DNA of 11,677 nt, from contig CALAMB010000196.1 of NCBI GenBank assembly GCA_937925645.1, positions 1-11,677 of the forward strand, written 5' to 3'. The translations under genes and the position numbers were made by a program. This stretch comes from an uncultured Acidobacteriota bacterium (GTDB lineage: Bacteria > Acidobacteriota > JAAYUB01). Position 1 is the stretch's first letter, and every line of letters begins with the position of its first letter. The notes under the pieces are model-generated. The model did no database searches and had not been told where the DNA came from. It was given only the letters and a program-made list of their open reading frames with translations. Positions 6,826 through 11,677 of the stretch are shown piece by piece.

Positions 6826-8736
6826 TCAACAGAAATACCGGTTGGCGCCGACCCGGCGGGTCACGCCCTGCCGATCCAGGTACTCCAGCAGCGGGATGGC
6901 CCGCTTGCGGGTCAGGCCGAAGAGCTCCTTGAACAGGCCCACCTCGAGGGGATCGCCCTTGGCCAGCCGCCCGCCGAGCGCGGCGACGACGTCGGCCAGC
7001 GTGTCGGGATGGACGTAGTAGTCGGGGCCCACTCGCACCAGCCGGCGGCTCTTGATTAAAAAATCCACGGCGGACGCTTCCGCGCGACCGGCCTGGGCCA
7101 GCAGGTCATGGAGGGCGGCGTCGGTGAGCCCCTCGATCCCGCCGCGCCGCAGCGAGTCCTCGACGCCGGCGATGGCGCCGGCCAGGGAGTTTTCCACCTC
7201 CAGCCGACGCCCGGCCAGCATGAGGCGCTCGGCGTCGGCGTCGATCGTCCCCTCCGCCTGGAGGGAGCGGATCAGCCAGGCGAACGTTTCGTCGCCCATC
7301 CCGGGGAAGAGGCTTCGGAGCTCCTGTTTCTTGATCCCGTGGGCGTACGGGTTGCGGCGGTCGTGCGCCTCCATCCGCTGCAGCACCTGGCCGCGGAGGC
7401 GCCCGGCCGCGTCCGCGCCGATCCAGGCGGTCCCGTCCGGGTTCAGGGACAGCAACTCGCCGGCGGGGGACTCGGCCAGCACCGCCGCCACGCGCGACGC
7501 CGGCAAACCCGTCAGGTTCACCAGCTCGGCCACGGTGACCCCGTTGTCCGCGCGGGCGCCCACCGCCTCCCGGATTCGCACCGCGTCGGTGGCGCCCTCG
7601 AGGCGGGCCAGGCGGTCCTGCACGCGCTGCCCGTCCCGCGCGCGGTAACGGGCGGCGTGAATCTCCAGCACGCGGCCGCCGCCCATGGTCCGGAGCGGGG
7701 AATACTGGCGCACGATGAGATGGTCACCCGGCCAGACCAGGGCCGGCGCCTCCAGCCGGATCTGGACAAGGGCGCTCGCGCCCGGCTCCAGGCGTGGCTG
7801 GTCCAGCAGCTGCAGCCGCCCCAACAGCTCGGCGCTGCCGTGGTAGACGTGAACCGGAATCACGGCCTTGATGGCGCGGCCGAACGACTCCAGCAGGTGG
7901 AAGCGGGCGTAGAGCATCCGGGTGGGGGTGAAGCGGTCGGGCGCCGTGACGGCCTGCCCCCGGCGCAGGTCGGCCGGCTCCAGCCCGGCCAGGTTCAGCG
8001 CGGCGCGCTGGCCCGCCCGCGCCTCCGCCGCCTCCTGCTCGTAGACCTCGAGGTGGCGGATCTTGGCCTCCCGCCCCTCCGGCAAAATCGCCACGCGGTC
8101 GTTGCGGCGGAACACGCCCGACAGCACGGTGCCGGTGACCACGGCGCCGAAACCCCGGATGACGAACACCCGGTCGATGAAGAGGCGCGGATTCCCGTCG
8201 GCGGACGGTTCGGCCATGCGGTCGGCCAGTCCGCGCAGCGCCGCCCGAAGTTCCGCCAGCCCCTGCCCCGTTACGGCGCTGGTCCGGATCACCGGCGCCG
8301 CCTCCAGGAACGAGCCGCGGACCAGGCGGCGGACGTCGTCCTCCGCGAGCTCCTGGTACTCGTCCGCCACGAGATCACACTTGGTCAGGGCGATCACCCC
8401 GTCGGTGATCCCGAGCAGGCGGATGATCTCGAAGTGCTCGCGGGTCTGGGGCATGACGCCTTCGTCGGCCGCGACCACCAGCAGGACGCCGGCGATGCCG
8501 CCGGCGCCGGCCAGCATGTTCTTGACGAACTTCTCGTGGCCGGGCACGTCGATGAACCCGATACGGTACGGCGGGTCCACCCACGGAGCGAAGCCGATGT
8601 CGATGGTGATTCCGCGCTCCTTCTCCTCCTTGAGCCGGTCCGCGTCCACGCCGGTGAGGCTCTTGAGGAGCGCGGTCTTGCCGTGGTCGATGTGGCCGGC
8701 CGTGCCCAGCACGATGCTTTTGGGCGATGCGTTCAT
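6826..8736 (-). CDS. selB: Selenocysteine-specific translation elongation factor SelB
   Basis: A 636-residue GTPase, within the usual SelB range of about 600-650. SelB brings Sec-tRNA to in-frame UGA codons by binding the SECIS hairpin in the mRNA. The G1 loop is GHIDHGKT (14-21), G2 lies in RGITIDIGFA (41-50), G3 is DVPGHE (63-68), G4 is TKCD (118-121) and G5 is TSA (152-154). An EF-Tu-like domain II follows (DRVFVIRGFGAVVTGTVLSG, 188-207), then domain III with PLRTMGGGRVLE (347-358). The C-terminal part has winged-helix repeats. The last one (LTRKRAIPLLEYLDRQGVTR, near the end) is the characteristic SECIS-binding unit, complete here. The ATG at 8736 overlaps the amrS TGA (ATGA, 4 bp), so translation is coupled. 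No selA, selC or selD is in the window. SelB implies the cell makes selenoproteins. Confidence 0.96.
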   Translation of the reverse strand: MNASPKSIVLGTAGHIDHGKTALLKSLTGVDADRLKEEKERGITIDIGFAPWVDPPYRIGFIDVPGHEKFVKNMLAGAGGIAGVLLVVAADEGVMPQTREHFEIIRLLGITDGVIALTKCDLVADEYQELAEDDVRRLVRGSFLEAAPVIRTSAVTGQGLAELRAALRGLADRMAEPSADGNPRLFIDRVFVIRGFGAVVTGTVLSGVFRRNDRVAILPEGREAKIRHLEVYEQEAAEARAGQRAALNLAGLEPADLRRGQAVTAPDRFTPTRMLYARFHLLESFGRAIKAVIPVHVYHGSAELLGRLQLLDQPRLEPGASALVQIRLEAPALVWPGDHLIVRQYSPLRTMGGGRVLEIHAARYRARDGQRVQDRLARLEGATDAVRIREAVGARADNGVTVAELVNLTGLPASRVAAVLAESPAGELLSLNPDGTAWIGADAAGRLRGQVLQRMEAHDRRNPYAHGIKKQELRSLFPGMGDETFAWLIRSLQAEGTIDADAERLMLAGRRLEVENSLAGAIAGVEDSLRRGGIEGLTDAALHDLLAQAGRAEASAVDFLIKSRRLVRVGPDYYVHPDTLADVVAALGGRLAKGDPLEVGLFKELFGLTRKRAIPLLEYLDRQGVTRRVGANRYFC

Positions 8737-9782
8737 CGGGTCCGCTCCGAATCGCCGTCGGCCGCCGCCAGCACGACGGGCACCGCCGCGCCGCAATCCG
8801 GACAGACCGGCCGCGCCAGGCGTTGGCGGCGGACCCGGAAGCCGGTCCGCTCGATGAGCACGGCGCCGCAGGCGGGACAGCAGGTGTTCTCCAGCTCGTG
8901 CCCGGGGACGTTGCCGCAGTAGATATACTTCAGGCCGGCCCGACGCCCCTCGGCATGGGCCCGTTCCAGCAGCGCCACCGGGGTGGGCGGGAGCTCCGTC
9001 ATCCGGTAATCGGGATGGAAGGCCGACACATGCCAGGGGATCGCCGGGTCCACCCCGGCGAGGAACTCGGCCACGGCGCGAAGTTCCGCCGCGTCGCTGT
9101 TGCGCCCGGGAATGATCAGCGTGGTCACCTCGAGAAACACGCCGGCGGCGTGCAGGCGGCGGATGGAATCGAGCACCGGCTGCAGCCGGGCGCCGCAGTA
9201 GGAGTGGTAGAATGCATCGGAAAAGCTCTTCAGGTCGACGTTGGCCGCGTCGAGGAACTCCGCCATCGCGGCGACGGCCTCGGCGCTCATGTAGCCGTTG
9301 GTGACGTACACGTTGCGGAGGCCCCTCCGGCGCGCCGCCAGCCCGGCCGTCCGGGTCAGCTCGTAAAAAACAGTGGGTTCCGTGTACGTGAAGGACAGGG
9401 AGTGGCACCCGTGCCGCACCGCGGCCGCCACCAACTCGTCAGGCGTCACGGGATCGCCGGGGATGTCCGCCGCCTCGCGGGGAAGCTGGGAGATCGAATG
9501 GTTCTGGCAGAACTCGCACCGGAAGTTGCAGCCCACCGTGGCCACGGACAGTGACCGCGAGCCGGGCAGGAAATGGAACAGCGGCTTCTTTTCGATGGGG
9601 TCCACATGGACCGCGATCACGCGGTCGGCCACCCGGGTGAACAGGCGACCGCCCCGGCACTCGCGCACGCCGCAGATCCCGCGCCGCCCGTCGCCGAGAA
9701 CGCAGTAGTGGTTGCACAACAGGCAGCGGACCGTGCCGTCGCCGCGCCGTTCATAGAGTTGGGCTTCGACCATGGCTGCCAT
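8733..9782 (-). CDS. amrS: AmmeMemoRadiSam system radical SAM enzyme AmrS
   Basis: A 349-residue radical SAM protein. The cluster motif CNFRCEFC (C85, C89, C92) binds the 4Fe-4S centre that cleaves S-adenosylmethionine. SLSFTYTEPTVFYE (128-141), YVTNGY (159-164), NVDLKSF (181-187) and CGNVPGHELENT (289-300) are hallmarks of the AmrS/PflA-like group that occurs with AMMECR1- and MEMO-domain proteins. The reaction of that system is not established. Extra cysteines sit at the N-terminus (C20, C23, C27, C37, C42) and the C-terminus (C301, C302, C305, C327, C330); C302/C305/C327/C330 look like a zinc ribbon. Neither the AMMECR1 nor the MEMO gene is in the window. The start could be 9782 or 9773; neither has a strong Shine-Dalgarno. 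The gene lies directly after a terminator and overlaps selB by 4 bp. Confidence 0.93.
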   Translation of the reverse strand: MAAMVEAQLYERRGDGTVRCLLCNHYCVLGDGRRGICGVRECRGGRLFTRVADRVIAVHVDPIEKKPLFHFLPGSRSLSVATVGCNFRCEFCQNHSISQLPREAADIPGDPVTPDELVAAAVRHGCHSLSFTYTEPTVFYELTRTAGLAARRRGLRNVYVTNGYMSAEAVAAMAEFLDAANVDLKSFSDAFYHSYCGARLQPVLDSIRRLHAAGVFLEVTTLIIPGRNSDAAELRAVAEFLAGVDPAIPWHVSAFHPDYRMTELPPTPVALLERAHAEGRRAGLKYIYCGNVPGHELENTCCPACGAVLIERTGFRVRRQRLARPVCPDCGAAVPVVLAAADGDSERTR

Positions 9783-9797
9783 ATCCGCAATCAGATG

Positions 9798-9837
9798 AAA
9801 AAAGGGGATGCACCCGTTGCCTGAACCGATGCATCCC
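9798..9837 (-). terminator. Strong intrinsic terminator in front of amrS (possible attenuator)
   Basis: Read on the minus strand, GGGATGCA (9837-9830) pairs with TGCATCCC (9812-9805), and TTTTTT (9803-9798) follows one base later. Inside, a further U-G, C-G, one G-G mismatch and three pairs (GTT with AAC) extend the stem to a 5-nt loop, CAGGC. It most simply ends transcripts of the coiled-coil gene and the TonB-like gene. Its T run ends only 15 nt before the amrS start, so any amrS promoter upstream of the hairpin would have to read through it. Confidence 0.82.
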
Positions 9838-9856
9838 GCGTGAAAAAACCAAAATT

Positions 9857-9862
9857 ATTATA
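9857..9862 (-). promoter_or_regulatory. Candidate -10 box for an amrS-selB transcript
   Basis: A perfect TATAAT (minus strand, 9862-9857) lies in an AT-rich patch between the coiled-coil gene and the terminator. The matching -35 position (about 9885-9880) reads AGGGCG, so there is no sigma70 -35 match. If used, transcription would start near 9850 and the RNA would contain the terminator hairpin as a leader before amrS. No other candidate amrS promoter was found. Confidence 0.3.
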
Positions 9863-9869
9863 GACGGTC

Positions 9870-9884
9870 GGGCGGACGCCGCCC
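9870..9884 (-). other. Perfect 6-bp inverted repeat after the coiled-coil gene
   Basis: GGGCGG (9870-9875) and CCGCCC (9879-9884) form a perfect 6-bp stem with a 3-nt loop, starting 2 nt past the stop codon of the gene at 9887. The minus-strand bases after it are GACCGTC and then the AT-rich TATAATAATTTT stretch, so it is at best a weak terminator placed before the stronger one. It could equally be a protein-binding site next to the TATAAT. Confidence 0.3.
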
Positions 9885-9886
9885 TC

Positions 9887-10129
9887 TCAGGACGACATCT
9901 CCTTCGGAATGTCCACCGTCGATTCCGCCAGGTCGCTCTTGACGCCCAGGCGGGAGCAGGCGCCGTCGTAGATCTGGCGGGCCGCTTTCTTGGCGTTCTG
10001 CAAATCGATCAGGCGCTGCTTGACCCGGGCCAGTTCCTCTTCAATCTTTTTCTCGATGTCCTCGATCTCCTTGCGGGCCATCTCCCGGGTTTCCTCGTAG
10101 AATTTCCGTTGTTCTTTGCTGAGTTCCAT
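9887..10129 (-). CDS. Small coiled-coil protein of unknown function
   Basis: An 80-residue, highly charged protein. Residues about 3-52 are rich in Glu/Lys/Arg with heptad-like leucine and isoleucine spacing (IEDIEKKIEEELARVKQRLI) and predict one long helix, probably a coiled coil. The tail (53-80) holds one cysteine (C58) and ends in polar residues. No signal peptide or membrane segment is seen. The start at 10129 is chosen because GGGAGG (minus strand, 10142-10137) lies 7 nt upstream; an in-frame ATG at 10144 would include that site in the coding region. It begins 51 bp after the TonB-like gene on the same strand and is followed by the strong terminator, so the two are probably co-transcribed. 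I do not recognise the family. Codon usage and GC fit the neighbours. Confidence 0.75.
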   Translation of the reverse strand: MELSKEQRKFYEETREMARKEIEDIEKKIEEELARVKQRLIDLQNAKKAARQIYDGACSRLGVKSDLAESTVDIPKEMSS

Positions 10130-10180
10130 CAGTGAACCTCCCATGCCGTTAGAATTTATAAAGACTGGCTCTCATGGTCG

Positions 10181-11677
10181 CTAGAACGACAGCGTCACGG
10201 TCTTCCAGACTTTCACCTTCACGCCGTCCTTCTCGGCCGGCGTGTACCGCCACTGCTTCAGGGCCTGCTCGGCGGCGGGGCCCAGCATTTCCTTGAGCCG
10301 TGTCGAACTGGCCGAAACGACGAGCACTTTCTCCACCTCGCCGGTGTGGGACACGAGCAGCCGGCACACCAGGCGGCCCTTGATGTTGAGACGCTGGACC
10401 TGAGCCGGAATCCGCGGCGAGGGGGTTTTCAGTTCCTTCGGGGGCTTGACGTCAGGCCCCAAAGCCACCAGGTCACCGGTCTTGGCCTTCTCGGCCGCCG
10501 CCGGCAGGTCCATGGAGATGCTCGCGGCCGGCGGTGGCTGGGCCGCCGGCTTGGCCGGCTCGGGCTTCGGCGCGGCCGGCTGGGCGGCCGGTTCGGGTTT
10601 CGGCGCGGCGGGCTGGGCGGCCGGAGTGGCGGCGGGCTGGGTGGCCGGCTGGGCCGCGGGCTGGGTGGCCGGTTCGGGCTTCGGCGCGGCCGGCTGGGCC
10701 GCCGGCTGGGTGGCCGGCTCGGGTTTCGGCGCGGCGGGCTGGGCGGCCGGAGTGGCGGCCGGTTTCTGCGGTTCCGGCCTGGATGGCGCCGGCGGCTGCT
10801 GGGCCGCCGTCGCCGGCTGGCTCGGCTTGGCCGCGGCGGGCTGCGGCTCAGGCTTGGCATCAGGCTTGGCCGCGGTCGCCGCCGGAGTGGCGGCGGGAGT
10901 GACAGCGGCGGGCATTGCCGGTTCGCCGGCGGCCGGGGTCGGTTCCACCGGAGCGGCCGGCTCGGTGGCGCCCGCCGCGGCGGGCTCAGGAGTGCCGGGC
11001 ACGGCCGGTTTGCTGAAGAACATCATGTAGACGGCCACCCCCGCGGCGATGACCACCAGGGCGGCGATGACGCCGATGACCAGCCCCTTGTTGGAGCTCT
11101 TCGACGCGGCCGCCACATCCCCGAACATCGGCTTTTCGGCCGCCGGCTTCTCCTTCAGCCGCTTCGTGAGAACTTTCTTCTCTTCGGCCGGCGGGGGCGC
11201 GGCCTCCTTCTTCGGCGGCGGCGCCGTTTCCTTCCTGGGCGGCGCGGACTCCACCTTCGCCTTCACCGGCTCCGGCTTCGGTTTGGCCGGCTCGGGCGCC
11301 TTCTTCTTTTCCTTGCGGATCACCGCCGGCTTTTCCTCGACGGGCGCGGGCAGTGGGGCGACGGCCGGCATGGGCGGGACCGCCTCCTTCACGAGCGGCG
11401 GCGGCTGGAACTTGCCGTCCACCACGATCTCGTCCGCTTCGAGCGCCACCGGCATCTCGTCGGCGGGACGAATTTCCTCGAGGCCAGCCATCTCCTCCGA
11501 TTCCAGGATGACCGTCTCTTCGCTCATGGCCTTCGGCGGCAGGGCTTCTTCCCGCTCCATGAACTCGTCGAAGCTCAGGTTGCGAACCTCGTTCTCCTTC
11601 ATGCCGAACGCGTCGGGGAACATCCGGGTCAGGAAGGTGGCCAGGTCTTTGGGCGACGGCCGCTGCTTGCCGGTGCT
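10181..11677 (-). CDS. TonB-domain membrane protein, open at the right edge (possible C-terminal part of a kinase-TonB fusion)
   Basis: The frame is open to the window edge, so the N-terminus is missing; 498 residues are visible, counted from the edge. Residues 1-34 (STGKQRPSPKDLATFLTRMF, then PDAFGMKENEVRNL) resemble the sequence after the catalytic domain of some myxobacterial and acidobacterial Ser/Thr kinases. An acidic stretch with many Glu and Val/Ile (35-95) and a Pro/Lys/Ala-rich part follow. A single membrane helix is at about 199-221 (GLVIGVIAALVVIAAGVAVY). Residues about 222-380 form an Ala/Pro/Gln/Lys linker with repeats. The last 79 residues (420-498) match a TonB C-terminal domain: KGRLVCRLLVSHTGEVEKVL, AEQALKQWRYTP, then VWKTVTLSF. 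The linker and domain would be periplasmic. TonB couples proton motive force to outer-membrane transporters, but no ExbB/ExbD is nearby, and in fusions of this kind the domain may serve signalling or anchoring instead. An ATG at 11623 is in frame but is probably internal. Confidence 0.8.
   Translation of the reverse strand, partial: STGKQRPSPKDLATFLTRMFPDAFGMKENEVRNLSFDEFMEREEALPPKAMSEETVILESEEMAGLEEIRPADEMPVALEADEIVVDGKFQPPPLVKEAVPPMPAVAPLPAPVEEKPAVIRKEKKKAPEPAKPKPEPVKAKVESAPPRKETAPPPKKEAAPPPAEEKKVLTKRLKEKPAAEKPMFGDVAAASKSSNKGLVIGVIAALVVIAAGVAVYMMFFSKPAVPGTPEPAAAGATEPAAPVEPTPAAGEPAMPAAVTPAATPAATAAKPDAKPEPQPAAAKPSQPATAAQQPPAPSRPEPQKPAATPAAQPAAPKPEPATQPAAQPAAPKPEPATQPAAQPATQPAATPAAQPAAPKPEPAAQPAAPKPEPAKPAAQPPPAASISMDLPAAAEKAKTGDLVALGPDVKPPKELKTPSPRIPAQVQRLNIKGRLVCRLLVSHTGEVEKVLVVSASSTRLKEMLGPAAEQALKQWRYTPAEKDGVKVKVWKTVTLSF
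10555..10761 (-). repeat. In-frame direct repeats encoding the Ala/Pro linker
   Basis: Four copies of a core CCGGYTCGGGYTTCGGCGCG (plus-strand reading) begin at 10555, 10588, 10669 and 10714, at distances of 33, 81 and 45 bp, all multiples of three. About 45 bp from 10590 and from 10716 differ at a single base, so this is a recent duplication 126 bp apart. On the coding strand the core gives APKPEPA, joined by AAQP/ATQP units. Length change by recombination would keep the frame and vary linker length. Confidence 0.8.

Noticed and set aside
7108..8922. Long plus-strand open frame (604 codons) opposite selB
   Set aside because: selB on the minus strand has all GTPase motifs and complete domains; the opposite frame has biased composition and no recognisable domain or ribosome site.
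8737..9408. N-terminal extension of SelB (about 224 codons upstream in frame)
   Set aside because: This part overlaps amrS in another frame and is Arg/Pro-rich without motifs; SelB's G1 loop begins right after the ATG at 8736, which overlaps the amrS stop.
9804..9837. tRNA-Sec, SECIS or riboswitch near amrS-selB
   Set aside because: The hairpin has the form of an intrinsic terminator with a T run; it lacks tRNA arms and is not inside a coding region with an in-frame TGA.
10555..10761. CRISPR-like spaced repeats
   Set aside because: Repeat distances are multiples of three, spacers are similar to each other, and the whole is an Ala/Pro-coding linker.
10446..11030. Plus-strand Gly/Ala-rich frame (194 codons), PE-PGRS-like in look
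   Set aside because: It is the reverse strand of the Ala/Pro linker repeats; no Shine-Dalgarno or start context, and the TonB-like gene explains the region.

Overview
This is a GC-rich (roughly two-thirds G+C by eye) bacterial chromosomal stretch. It is almost fully coding, with short intergenic gaps and clean Shine-Dalgarno sites before most genes. The gene mix is a DUF4388/PATAN-type regulator, a TonB-like protein with a long Ala/Pro linker, a lone prepilin-like protein, a SelB factor and an AmmeMemoRadiSam radical SAM enzyme. That suits a Gram-negative-type (diderm) bacterium such as an acidobacterium or a deltaproteobacterium-like lineage. Taxonomy is inference; no rRNA or other marker gene is present.

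Left part (1-4775). The 5' end of metK (S-adenosylmethionine synthetase) runs leftward out of the window. Divergent from it is a four-gene rightward set for a surface polysaccharide. It encodes an NAD-dependent nucleotide-sugar epimerase, a PLP-dependent DegT/DnrJ/EryC1 sugar aminotransferase, a polytopic O-antigen ligase/polymerase-type protein (Wzy_C) and a DUF1972-type GT4 glycosyltransferase. Spacings are 84 bp, 14 bp and a 20-bp overlap, so they probably form one operon. Together they could make a (perhaps amino-) sugar precursor, add a sugar to a lipid-linked glycan, and polymerise or ligate that glycan at the inner membrane.

Middle (4776-6793). A prepilin-like GspH/FimT protein has its own AT-rich promoter region. 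It converges on a leftward pair, tatA followed by a DUF4388 protein. The pilin and DUF4388 coding sequences overlap tail-to-tail by 44 bp. tatA has a good promoter (TTGACC, 18 bp, TATGAT).

Right part (6794-11677), all leftward. amrS and selB overlap by 4 bp and are surely co-expressed. A strong intrinsic terminator lies just upstream of amrS. Beyond it are an 80-residue coiled-coil protein and a large membrane protein that is open at the right edge. That protein has a cytoplasmic acidic/proline-rich tail, one membrane helix, a repetitive Ala/Pro/Gln linker and a TonB-type C-terminal domain. Its first visible residues resemble the end of a bacterial Ser/Thr kinase, so it may be a kinase-TonB fusion.

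No tRNA, rRNA, CRISPR array, transposase or phage gene was seen. I do not see a clearly new multi-gene system. The points most worth following are the amrS-selB coupling with its leader terminator, the possible kinase-TonB fusion, and the architecture of the DUF4388 protein next to tatA.
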